DNA of 47,449 nt from an uncultured Eubacterium sp. GTDB lineage: Bacteria; Bacillota; Clostridia; Lachnospirales; Lachnospiraceae. The notes under the pieces are model-generated. The model was given only the letters and a program-made list of their open reading frames with translations. It did not search any database and was not told the origin of the DNA. This document shows, in pieces, positions 39,988 through 47,449 of the stretch (position 1 is the first letter of the stretch; each line of letters starts with the position of its first letter). Location: assembly GCA_934320655.1 (NCBI GenBank), contig CAKRFN010000018.1:1-47449 (forward strand). Reading direction: 5' to 3'. Both the position numbers and the translations under genes were made by a program.

Positions 39988-40773
39988 ATGGTTGACTATA
40001 CGGAAGGTTCAGGAAAACAGTATCACACACAGGTAGGAGTGGGCGATGTCGGCAGATATGTGATCTTGCCGGGTGATCCCAAGCGCTGTGAAAAAATAGC
40101 TAAATATTTTGACGATGCGCGTCTGATCGCAGACAGCAGAGAATACGTCACTTATACAGGCACCCTCGACGGGGTGCCTGTAAGTGTTACATCGACAGGT
40201 ATCGGAGGTCCCTCTGCGGCGATCGCGATTGAGGAGCTGTCGAAGGTCGGTGCGGATACATTTGTCAGGGTCGGCACATGCGGAGGTATGCAGACGCAGG
40301 TGTGCGGCGGAGATATCGTCATTGCAAACGGGGCGATCCGTATGGAGGGAACGAGTCGGGAATACGCGCCGATCGAGTATCCTGCGGTGCCGGATGTGAC
40401 CGTTATGAATGCGCTGATCCAAGCCGCGAAAAAGCAGAAAATCACTTATCACATCGGTGTGGTACAGTGCAAGGACTCGTTTTTCGGGCAGCATGAGCCG
40501 GAGGTGATGCCGGTGAGCTATGAGCTGCAGAACAAATGGGAGGCGTGGCTGCGCATGGGATGTCTCGCATCGGAGATGGAGTCGGCTGCGCTGTTTATCG
40601 CGGGCAGCTTTCTGCGCGTGAGAGTCGGTTCGTGCTTTCTGGTTATCGCGAATCAGGAACGCGCAAAGCAGGGACTTCCCAATGAACAGGTACATGATAC
40701 CGAGCAGGCGATCCTCACGGCGGTTGAGGCGCTCCGCGAGCTGATCGCGCAGGATGCGCAGGAGCAGAAATAG
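39988..40773 (+). CDS. udp: Uridine phosphorylase
   Basis: The enzyme splits uridine with phosphate to uracil and ribose 1-phosphate. The 261-residue protein has the PNP_UDP fold motifs: LPGDPKRCEKIAKYF (phosphate binding), STGIGGPSAAIAIEEL, RVGTCGGMQ and EMESAALFI, the signature for sugar binding. ATG 39988 follows AGGAGGTATTGT. It opens a run of pentose-nucleoside genes with gaps under 50 bp, ending at 47328. Confidence 0.93.
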   Translation: MVDYTEGSGKQYHTQVGVGDVGRYVILPGDPKRCEKIAKYFDDARLIADSREYVTYTGTLDGVPVSVTSTGIGGPSAAIAIEELSKVGADTFVRVGTCGGMQTQVCGGDIVIANGAIRMEGTSREYAPIEYPAVPDVTVMNALIQAAKKQKITYHIGVVQCKDSFFGQHEPEVMPVSYELQNKWEAWLRMGCLASEMESAALFIAGSFLRVRVGSCFLVIANQERAKQGLPNEQVHDTEQAILTAVEALRELIAQDAQEQK

Positions 40774-40822
40774 CGGTTTTAATCGCAAGGGTGAACATTG
40801 TATGTCAGAGGGAGTCGATAGC

Positions 40823-41242
40823 ATGAACGATCAGGAATTAGTCGCATGTGCACTGCATGCGCGAAAACAGGCATATACACCGTATTCCCACTGGGCGGTG
40901 GGAGCGGCGCTGCTCGCGGAGGACGGAACCGTCTACGAGGGCTGCAATATAGAAAACGCCGCCTATACACCGACGAACTGTGCGGAGCGGACAGCTTTTT
41001 TTAAGGCGGTCAGTGAGGGCGCGCGCGCGTTTACGGCGATCGCGATCGTCGGCGGCTATGATACTTTGGAGCCGGAGCAGGTCTGTGCGCCGTGCGGCGT
41101 GTGCAGACAGGTCATGATGGAGTTCTGCGATCCGAAGCGGTTTCGCGTGGTGCTCGGCACAAAGGATGGGGTTGCGCAGACTTATACGCTGGAGGAGCTG
41201 CTTCCCTGTGGATTTGGACCGGGGACGCTGAGCGGCGAATAA
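40823..41242 (+). CDS. cdd: Cytidine deaminase
   Basis: It converts cytidine and deoxycytidine to uridine forms, feeding udp upstream. The 139-residue protein has the zinc site C53 with catalytic E55 (NCAERTA) and C91/C94 (PCGVCRQ). ATG 40823 gives an N terminus MNDQELV that lines up with Bacillus Cdd (MNRQEL) and follows GAGGGAG; ATG 40802 would add seven residues and is the alternative. Confidence 0.93.
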   Translation: MNDQELVACALHARKQAYTPYSHWAVGAALLAEDGTVYEGCNIENAAYTPTNCAERTAFFKAVSEGARAFTAIAIVGGYDTLEPEQVCAPCGVCRQVMMEFCDPKRFRVVLGTKDGVAQTYTLEELLPCGFGPGTLSGE

Positions 41243-41271
41243 TATTTTGACAAAAGGAGCAAAAATAACTG

Positions 41272-41943
41272 ATGGGTAGAAAAATAGAAGAGATACTGGC
41301 GGTCTGCGACCACACGCTGCTGTTGCAGACGAGCACCTGGGAGGAGATCAAAGGGATCTGCGATGATGCGATGAAATACCACACCGCGTCTGTCTGCATC
41401 CCGCCCTGTTATGTGAAGCAGGCAGCAGATTATATGCAGGGAGAGATTCCGGTATGTACCGTGATCGGATTCCCGAACGGCAACCATACGACCGCCTGCA
41501 AGGTATTTGAGACAAAGGATGCCGTAGAAAACGGCGCAGACGAGATCGATATGGTCATCAATGTCGGCATGTTAAAGGCGAAAAATTACGACTACGTGTT
41601 AAACGAGATCCGCGAGGTCAAAGCGGCATGCGGGGAGCGGATTTTAAAAGTCATCATCGAGACCTGCCTGCTTACGGATGAGGAAAAGATCAAAATGTGT
41701 GAGATCGTGACCGCGTCCGGCGCAGATTTTATCAAGACCTCGACCGGATTTTCGACCGCCGGAGCAACGTTTGCCGATATCGAGCTGTTTGCAAAGCATA
41801 TCGGCGCGGGTGTGCGCATGAAGGCAGCCGGAGGCATCAGCAGTATCGCGGATGCAGAAAAGTTTATGGATCTGGGTGCGGTCCGCTTAGGGACGAGCCG
41901 TATCGTAAAGCTTGTAAAGGCGCAGGAGCAGCCGGAAAATTAG
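41272..41943 (+). CDS. deoC: Deoxyribose-phosphate aldolase
   Basis: DeoC splits deoxyribose 5-phosphate into acetaldehyde and glyceraldehyde 3-phosphate. The 223-residue TIM barrel has the Schiff-base lysine K155 (ADFIKTSTGF), the helper residues D93 (DEIDMVINVG) and K184 (RMKAAGGI). It is complete. ATG 41272 follows AAAAGGAG. deoB follows after 15 bp. Confidence 0.95.
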   Translation: MGRKIEEILAVCDHTLLLQTSTWEEIKGICDDAMKYHTASVCIPPCYVKQAADYMQGEIPVCTVIGFPNGNHTTACKVFETKDAVENGADEIDMVINVGMLKAKNYDYVLNEIREVKAACGERILKVIIETCLLTDEEKIKMCEIVTASGADFIKTSTGFSTAGATFADIELFAKHIGAGVRMKAAGGISSIADAEKFMDLGAVRLGTSRIVKLVKAQEQPEN

Positions 41944-41958
41944 AAAGGTTTGAGTAAT

Positions 41959-43167
41959 ATGGGTAATCATAAATATAACCGTATTTTTACGATCGTACTC
42001 GATTCGGTAGGAATGGGAGCCATGGAGGATTCTCCGAGGTTTGGCGATGTCGGTGTCGATACGCTGGGACACATTTCCGAGCGCATGGCAGCAGCAGGCG
42101 AGCCGTTTGAACTGCCGAATCTGCAAAAGCTCGGTCTGGGCAATCTGAAGCCTATGAAGCAGGTGTCTCCGGTAGAACAGCCGATGGGCTATTATATGCC
42201 GATGTGTGAGCGCAGCAACGGAAAAGACACAATGACCGGACATTGGGAAATGATGGGCATTGAGACGAAAAAACCGTTTATTACGTTTACGGAGACCGGA
42301 TTCCCGAAAGAATTGATCGAGGAGCTGGAGCAGCGCTGTGGCAGGCGGATCATTGGCAACAAGGCAGCCAGCGGAACAGAGATTCTCGACGAGCTGGGCG
42401 AGGAAGAGATCGCAACCGGTGCGATGATCGTCTATACGTCTGCGGATTCGGTGCTACAGATCTGCGGCAATGAGGAGACGATGGGACTGGACAATCTCTA
42501 TCATTACTGCGAGATCGCGAGGGAGCTCACGATGCGCGACGAGTGGCGCGTGGGGCGTGTCATTGCCCGCCCGTATGTCGGAAAAAAGAAGGGTGAGTTT
42601 GTCCGCACGAGCAATCGTCATGACTATGCGCTTAAGCCGACCGGAGCAACCGCACTGAATGCGTTAAAGGATGCGGGATTTGATGTGATCTCCGTCGGGA
42701 AAATCAACGATATTTTTGTCGGCGAGGGCATTACGGAGAGCAATCACTCGAATTCCTCCGTACATGGCATGGAGCAGACGATTGAGATCGCAGCGCGTGA
42801 TTTCACGGGACTTTGCTTTGTGAATCTGGTCGATTTTGATGCGCTGTGGGGGCACAGGCGCAATCCGATTGGCTATGGACAGGAGCTGGTGCGCTTTGAT
42901 CAAAAGCTTGGCGAATTGCTGCCGCTGTTGCGCGACGATGATCTGCTGATCTTAACGGCAGACCACGGGAACGACCCGACATACACAGGTACGGATCACA
43001 CGAGAGAAAAAGTGCCGTTTTTAGCATATTCGCCGTCGTTTGAGGGCGCGGGGGAGCTGCCGCAGACCGACACTTTTGCAGTGATTGGGGCTACGATCAC
43101 GGATAATTTCGGTGTCCGTATGCCGGAGGGCACGATTGGAACGTCGCTGCTGGCACAGTTAAAATAG
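41959..43167 (+). CDS. deoB: Phosphopentomutase
   Basis: DeoB converts (deoxy)ribose 1-phosphate to the 5-phosphate, linking udp to deoC and the pentose pathway. The 402-residue protein has the metal and phosphate motifs IVLDSVGMGAM (near residue 14), KDTMTGHWEMMG, NRHDYALKP, DFDALWGHRRNP and TADHGNDPTYTGTDHTRE. ATG 41959 is preferred; TTG 41950 is in frame but too close to AAAGG. Confidence 0.95.
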   Translation: MGNHKYNRIFTIVLDSVGMGAMEDSPRFGDVGVDTLGHISERMAAAGEPFELPNLQKLGLGNLKPMKQVSPVEQPMGYYMPMCERSNGKDTMTGHWEMMGIETKKPFITFTETGFPKELIEELEQRCGRRIIGNKAASGTEILDELGEEEIATGAMIVYTSADSVLQICGNEETMGLDNLYHYCEIARELTMRDEWRVGRVIARPYVGKKKGEFVRTSNRHDYALKPTGATALNALKDAGFDVISVGKINDIFVGEGITESNHSNSSVHGMEQTIEIAARDFTGLCFVNLVDFDALWGHRRNPIGYGQELVRFDQKLGELLPLLRDDDLLILTADHGNDPTYTGTDHTREKVPFLAYSPSFEGAGELPQTDTFAVIGATITDNFGVRMPEGTIGTSLLAQLK

Positions 43168-43193
43168 AATCAGGAAGGAATTATAACAGATAA

Positions 43194-43868
43194 ATGAATC
43201 AGGAAAAAGAAACACAGGAAACACTGGCACAGACGCAGGTCGATCAGCCGGAACAGACACCGGCGGACGAGGAGAAAAAGCAGTTGTTGCTTCGAGAACT
43301 GCTCAGCTGGGTGGAGGTCATGGTGGCAGCAGTCATCATTTCTTTCTTTTTGACACGTGTGGTACTCGTTAATTCGGTCGTACCGTCCTCCTCAATGGAG
43401 ACACTGATTTCGCCGGGGGACCGGCTGTTTGGCAACCGGCTTGCCTACAAATTTTCCGATCCGGAGCGGTTTGATGTCGTGATTTTCAAATATCCGGTGG
43501 ACGAGGAAGAAAATTATATCAAGCGGATCATCGGTCTGCCGGGAGAGACTGTAAGGATCGAAAATGCAAAGGTCTATATTGATGATGCGACAGAGCCTTT
43601 GCAGGAGAATTATCTTCCGGAAGAATGGGTGATCGCCAACGACGGTTATGAGTTTGAGGTGCCCGATGACTGTTATCTGATGCTCGGTGACAACCGCAAC
43701 GTATCCGCAGATGCCCGCTACTGGTCGGAGGAGGCATATGATAACGGACTGGTCGATTCCGTAAAGGAGGGCACTTCCTATGAGTATGTCAGCCGCGACA
43801 AGATACTTGGCAAGGCAATGTTTACATACTGGCCGCATTTTCGGCTGTTGTCGGATTACTCCGAATAG
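43194..43868 (+). CDS. lepB: Signal peptidase I
   Basis: LepB removes signal peptides of exported proteins at the outer membrane face. The 224-residue protein has an acidic, Gln-rich cytoplasmic N terminus (1-35), one membrane helix (about 38-60), nucleophile S67 (VPSSSMET), base K110 (YIKRIIGLPGE) and the box LGDNRNVSADARYW. The best ribosome site (AGGAAGG) is about 15 bp from the ATG, longer than usual, so start choice is slightly uncertain. It sits oddly between nucleoside and transport genes. Confidence 0.92.
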   Translation: MNQEKETQETLAQTQVDQPEQTPADEEKKQLLLRELLSWVEVMVAAVIISFFLTRVVLVNSVVPSSSMETLISPGDRLFGNRLAYKFSDPERFDVVIFKYPVDEEENYIKRIIGLPGETVRIENAKVYIDDATEPLQENYLPEEWVIANDGYEFEVPDDCYLMLGDNRNVSADARYWSEEAYDNGLVDSVKEGTSYEYVSRDKILGKAMFTYWPHFRLLSDYSE

Positions 43869-43907
43869 CAGTTGGTATGATAAAATGAGAAACAGAGAGG
43901 AATATTT

Positions 43908-44765
43908 ATGAGTAAAGCACTGATTTTACAGACAGATTTCGGTACTGCTGATGGAGCAGTCAGTGCGATGTATGGCGTGGCATTTTCCGTAGACCCGGAG
44001 TTAAAGATCTTTGATCTGACGCATGAGATCCCGCAGTATGATATCTGGGAGGCATCTTACCGCCTGATCCAGACGGTGAGCTACTGGCCGAAGGGCAGTG
44101 TATTTGTGAGCGTGGTAGATCCGGGTGTCGGGTCAACGCGCCGGAGTATTGCCGTAGAGACTGTAGATGGACAGTACATCATCACTCCGGATAATGGTAC
44201 ACTGACACATGTCAAGAAAATGACCGGAATCAAGGCGGCACGTGTCATTGACGAGTCTGTCAACCGGCTGCCGAATTCCGGAGAGAGCTACACATTCCAC
44301 GGCAGGGATGTCTATGTGTTTACCGGTGCGCGCCTGGCGAGCGGGGTCATTGACTTTGCAGGTGTCGGACCACAGGTGGATGTGGAGAGCGTCATTGAGC
44401 TGCCGACGGTCAGCCCGACAAAGGAAAATGATGTGATCACCGGAACGATCGATGTATTAGATGTACGATTTGGTTCCCTGTGGACGAATATCAGCCGCGA
44501 GAGCTTTCTGGAGCTGGGGATCAATCATGGAGACCGGGTGGAGATCAGTATCGAGAACGGAACACGTACACTGTACAAAAATATTATCACCTATGCAAAG
44601 AGCTTCGCGGATGTATATGTCGGAGAGCCGCTGCTATATGTGAACAGTCTGGACTGCATGGCAGTAGCGATCAATCAGGGTAGCTTTGCACGGGCATATA
44701 ATATCGGAACCGGTACTTCGTGGAAACTAGCGATCCGCAAGGCACCAAAACTAGTTTATGAATAA
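43908..44765 (+). CDS. SAM hydrolase (SAM hydroxide adenosyltransferase, DUF62 family)
   Basis: The family uses a water-derived hydroxide to split S-adenosylmethionine into adenosine and methionine; fluorinase and chlorinase are relatives. The 285-residue protein has the motifs LQTDFGTADGAVSAM (near residue 6), VDPGVGSTRRSIAVE, TPDNGTLT, HGRDVYVF and, in the C-terminal domain, VGEPLLYVNSLDCMAVAINQGSFA. The hydrolase, not halogenase, role is inferred from the RR after VDPGVGST and the host type. It stands 15 bp before the ECF ATPase gene, a pairing that suggests adenosine, methionine or a related compound is handled by the transporter. Confidence 0.85.
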   Translation: MSKALILQTDFGTADGAVSAMYGVAFSVDPELKIFDLTHEIPQYDIWEASYRLIQTVSYWPKGSVFVSVVDPGVGSTRRSIAVETVDGQYIITPDNGTLTHVKKMTGIKAARVIDESVNRLPNSGESYTFHGRDVYVFTGARLASGVIDFAGVGPQVDVESVIELPTVSPTKENDVITGTIDVLDVRFGSLWTNISRESFLELGINHGDRVEISIENGTRTLYKNIITYAKSFADVYVGEPLLYVNSLDCMAVAINQGSFARAYNIGTGTSWKLAIRKAPKLVYE

Positions 44766-44780
44766 AGGATGATAGGTAAC

Positions 44781-46502
44781 ATGGAGCCGATTATATCATT
44801 TGAAAACTTTGGCTTTCAGTATTTCAGCCAGTCCAAGCCGACGCTTTACGATATCAATCTGAAAATATATCCGGGTGAAAAGGTGCTGATTGTCGGACCT
44901 TCGGGATCGGGAAAAAGTACACTCGGACACTGCCTGAACGGGCTCATTCCGTTTTCTTATAAAGGCGAGATCACAGGCTCGCTCAAAGTGGACGGCATAG
45001 AGACAAAGGCGAGCAATATTTTTGACCTGTCGAAAAAGATCGGTACGGTCTTACAGGATTCGGACGGACAGTTTGTAGGCTTGTCCGTGGGAGAGGATAT
45101 TGCCTTTGCACTGGAAAACGAGTGCATGGATCAGGAGCATATGAAGCAGACGGTGCAAAAGGTCGCAGACATTGTGGACATGGGACATCTGCTCAAAGCC
45201 TCGCCGCACGAGCTCTCCGGCGGTCAGAAGCAGCGCGTGTCGTTTGCGGGAGTGATGGTGGACAACGTCGATATCATGCTGTTTGACGAGCCGCTTGCAA
45301 ACCTTGATCCGGCGACCGGAAAGACGGCGATCGAGCTGATCGACAACATCCAGAAGCAGTATAACAAGACCGTGCTCATCATCGAGCACCGCCTAGAGGA
45401 TGTACTGTACCGGCATGTAGACCGCGTGGTTGTCGTGTCGGAGGGACGGATCGTGGCAGATATGCCGGCGGATCAGCTCATGACGACAGATATGCTGCCG
45501 CAGCTTGGTATCCGTGAGCCTTTGTATGTGACAGCACTCAAATATGCGGGCATTTCCGTGACGGAGGACATGCATGCCGGACAGCTTGAGACGCTGAACC
45601 TTACTGATGCACACAAACAGAAATTAAAAGAATGGATGGAATCCGGTACTCCACATGTGACGCAGGAGACACCGGAAATTTTAAAGGTAGATCATTTGTC
45701 CTTCCAGTATACAAAATACCGCAAGATCCTGCAGGATGTATCGTTTGCGATCCACCGGCAGGAGATGGTGTCGATCGTCGGCACGAACGGAGCCGGTAAA
45801 AGTACGCTCGCGAAAGTCATCTGTGGTTTTGTAAATGAGGATGATGGTGATATTCTGTTTGAGGAGCATTCGCTCAAAGGCCAGACGATCAAGGAACGTT
45901 CACAGGTGATCAGCTACGTCATGCAAAATCCGAATCAGATGATCTGTAAACCGATGATCTATGATGAAGTGGCACTCGGACTGCGCCTGCACGGTGAGTC
46001 AGAGGATGCCATAAAAGAAAAGGTCGAGCATGCGCTCAAAGTCTGTGGACTGTATCAGTTCCGGAAATGGCCGGTGGCGGCACTGAGTTTCGGGCAGAAA
46101 AAGCGTGTGACGATCGCGTCTATGCTGGTTATGAACCCGAAGGTGCTCATTTTGGATGAGCCGACGGCAGGACAGGATTACAGACATTATACCGAGATCA
46201 TGGAATTTTTGCGTGATCTGAACCGGCAGGGCGTGACGATCATACTGATCACGCATGATATGCATCTGATGCTCGAGTATACGCCGCATGCGATTGTCAT
46301 CAATGACGGTAAAAAGATCGGTGACGGGTCAGCGGTCGATATTCTCACGAATGAGGAGATCACAGAGGCAGCGAGCCTGAAGCTGACATCGCTCTACACA
46401 CTCGCGCAGTTGGCTGGTATCGAGGATGCGCGTGGATTTGTATGGCATTTTATAGACTATGAGAGGGAGGTCGTGCGGACGGATGAAGACAAAGCTGTTT
46501 GA
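44781..46502 (+). CDS. ecfA: ECF transporter ATPase, fused EcfA-EcfA' (YkoD-like)
   Basis: The 573-residue protein joins two ABC domains. The first has Walker A GPSGSGKST (39-47), signature LSGGQKQRVSFA and LFDEPLANLDP. The second has Walker A GTNGAGKST, signature LSFGQKKRV and LILDEPTAGQD. Both look active. In most ECF modules EcfA and EcfA' are separate proteins. ATG 44781 is preferred over 44769 because AGGAT and TAGG lie at a fair distance upstream. It overlaps ecfT by 20 bp. Confidence 0.92.
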   Translation: MEPIISFENFGFQYFSQSKPTLYDINLKIYPGEKVLIVGPSGSGKSTLGHCLNGLIPFSYKGEITGSLKVDGIETKASNIFDLSKKIGTVLQDSDGQFVGLSVGEDIAFALENECMDQEHMKQTVQKVADIVDMGHLLKASPHELSGGQKQRVSFAGVMVDNVDIMLFDEPLANLDPATGKTAIELIDNIQKQYNKTVLIIEHRLEDVLYRHVDRVVVVSEGRIVADMPADQLMTTDMLPQLGIREPLYVTALKYAGISVTEDMHAGQLETLNLTDAHKQKLKEWMESGTPHVTQETPEILKVDHLSFQYTKYRKILQDVSFAIHRQEMVSIVGTNGAGKSTLAKVICGFVNEDDGDILFEEHSLKGQTIKERSQVISYVMQNPNQMICKPMIYDEVALGLRLHGESEDAIKEKVEHALKVCGLYQFRKWPVAALSFGQKKRVTIASMLVMNPKVLILDEPTAGQDYRHYTEIMEFLRDLNRQGVTIILITHDMHLMLEYTPHAIVINDGKKIGDGSAVDILTNEEITEAASLKLTSLYTLAQLAGIEDARGFVWHFIDYEREVVRTDEDKAV

Positions 46503-47328
46503 CTATATTGAACGGGATAATTTCGTGTACAACCTCTCCGGTGTGACGAAGCTGCTGTGCTTTTTGCTGTTATCGTTTGCTGTCATGCTTACATATGATA
46601 TCCGAAGTGTGATTCTCATTTTGGTATTTTCATTTGTCATGCTGCACATCTCAGGCATCCGACTCAGTCAGGTCAAGCTGATGATGTATTACACACTCGT
46701 TTTTCTGGTGCTGAATTTTGCACTCACGTACCTGTTCGCACCGCAGTACGGTGTCGAGATCTACGGAACGAAGCATCTGCTGTTTACATTTAATGCGCGC
46801 TACATTGTCACACAGGAGCAGCTGTTGTACCAGATGACAAAGTTCTGTAAATACGCGGCGGTCATTCCGCTCGGTATGCTGTTTTTGCTGACAACCAATC
46901 CGAGTGAATTTGCGGCTTCGCTCAATTCGATCAAGGTGAGCTACAAGCTGTGTTACGCATTTGCGTTGACACTGCGCTATTTTCCGGATATTATCACAGA
47001 GTACCATGAGATCGCGCTGGCACAGCAGAGCCGGGGACTCGACCTTTCGAAAAAGGAGAAGGTATCCACGCGCGTGAGCAATACGTTCCATATCATGGTG
47101 CCGCTGATCTTTTCGGTGCTGAACCGGGTGGAGATCATCAGTAATGCGATGGATCTGCGTGGCTTTGGCAAAAATAAAAAACGGACATGGTATGCAAAGC
47201 GGCCGTTAAAGACAAGCGATATCGTGAGTGTCAGCGTGTGTGCGGCGGTTCTCGTCGGCACGTTGCTGATGGCGGCGTTTGTGAACCATGGACGTTTCTG
47301 GAATCCGTTTGTATACGGCTGGTTCTAA
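46483..47328 (+). CDS. ecfT: ECF transporter transmembrane component EcfT
   Basis: EcfT couples ATP hydrolysis to the substrate-binding S component. The 281-residue protein has about five to six hydrophobic helices and the two coupling motifs with SRG (AQQSRGLDL) and LRG (AMDLRGFG) that bind the ATPases. ATG 46483 lies 12 bp after GAGGGAGG, inside the end of ecfA. No S component is present between here and the window end. Confidence 0.92.
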   Translation: MKTKLFDYIERDNFVYNLSGVTKLLCFLLLSFAVMLTYDIRSVILILVFSFVMLHISGIRLSQVKLMMYYTLVFLVLNFALTYLFAPQYGVEIYGTKHLLFTFNARYIVTQEQLLYQMTKFCKYAAVIPLGMLFLLTTNPSEFAASLNSIKVSYKLCYAFALTLRYFPDIITEYHEIALAQQSRGLDLSKKEKVSTRVSNTFHIMVPLIFSVLNRVEIISNAMDLRGFGKNKKRTWYAKRPLKTSDIVSVSVCAAVLVGTLLMAAFVNHGRFWNPFVYGWF

Positions 47329-47377
47329 AGGATACAGCCGATATAAAAAATAAGTAATGCAACAGGAGGATAAAAGT

Positions 47378-47428
47378 TTGAAACAAACAAGTAGAAGACA
47401 GCCAAAAAATAAAGGGCATAGCGAATAA
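47378..47428 (+). CDS. Possible 16-residue basic peptide or start of a broken gene
   Basis: A strong ribosome site (AGGAGG) lies 7-8 bp before TTG 47378. The frame reads MKQTSRRQPKNKGHSE and then stops. It is highly basic. It could be a tiny gene, a leader peptide, or the damaged first codons of the S component expected after ecfT. A hairpin follows at once. Confidence 0.25.
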   Translation: MKQTSRRQPKNKGHSE

Positions 47429-47449
47429 ACCACCTATTCAGCTGGTTTT
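47429..47449 (+). terminator. Probable terminator at the window edge
   Basis: AAACCA (47427-47432) pairs with TGGTTT near the last bases, and the T-run is cut by the end of the window. Confidence 0.4.

Noticed and set aside
40009..40824. 271-codon minus-strand frame opposite udp
   Set aside because: It is a shadow of a well-conserved gene, Arg/His/Leu-rich and without a ribosome site.
43908..44765. Reading the DUF62 protein as a fluorinase or chlorinase
   Set aside because: The RR-type motif after VDPGVGS and the operon context fit the hydrolase branch; no halogenation genes are present.

Overview
The window looks like a chromosomal stretch from a Lachnospiraceae-type Clostridium (gut Firmicute of moderate GC). 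This is inferred from AGGAGG-type ribosome sites, a DUF4250 gene, an MsmX-like sugar ATPase, HydE/F/G maturases, an Amt-PII fusion, BirA- and riboswitch-controlled uptake genes and recurring short intergenic palindromes. Genus and species cannot be fixed from what I can see.

Left edge (1-1084): three tRNA genes (His, Gln, Lys), a bidirectional terminator, a degenerate second copy of the tRNA-Lys 3' end broken by palindromes, and a decayed integrase remnant. Together these look like the scar of a tRNA-Lys integration site. A foldable 120-nt segment bounded by two identical ATGATATAAT boxes leads into a complete type I-C CRISPR-Cas operon (cas3-cas5c-cas8c-cas7c-cas4-cas1-cas2, 1085-8489), then a leader and an array of 16 repeats and 15 spacers (8668-9699). 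Three small genes of unknown function follow (9762-11197).

Middle (11198-29965): on the minus strand, a self-contained unit for a 23-residue Cys-rich peptide and the gene yqeY. yqeY is divergent from bioY, whose promoter carries a BirA-type operator. Then hypA-glgX, and a five-gene sugar ABC transporter operon (binding protein, permease, double ATPase, second permease, GntR/LacI-type regulator). On the minus strand, a preQ1 riboswitch controls a radical SAM gene (probable QueL) and yhhQ, a queuosine-precursor salvage pair. An HNH protein with a membrane tail precedes a hydrogenase-maturation operon hydF-hypF-hydE-hydG.

Right part (29966-47449): an orphan MsmX-like ATPase, leuA, a secreted Ig-like protein followed by rpe, DUF4250 on the opposite strand, an ammonium transporter fused to PII behind an ANTAR-type antitermination leader, and a tandem glycine riboswitch controlling an AGCS alanine/glycine symporter. 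A closely packed run follows: udp-cdd-deoC-deoB-lepB-SAM hydrolase-ecfA (fused)-ecfT. It joins nucleoside breakdown, signal peptidase, SAM hydrolysis to adenosine, and an ECF vitamin or nucleoside-type uptake module.

Most genes belong to known families. The less ordinary signals are the structured segment before cas3, the Cys-rich mini-gene, the drift of the CRISPR repeat, the ANTAR leader on amt-PII, hypF inside the [FeFe]-maturation operon, and the SAM hydrolase/ECF/nucleoside operon.
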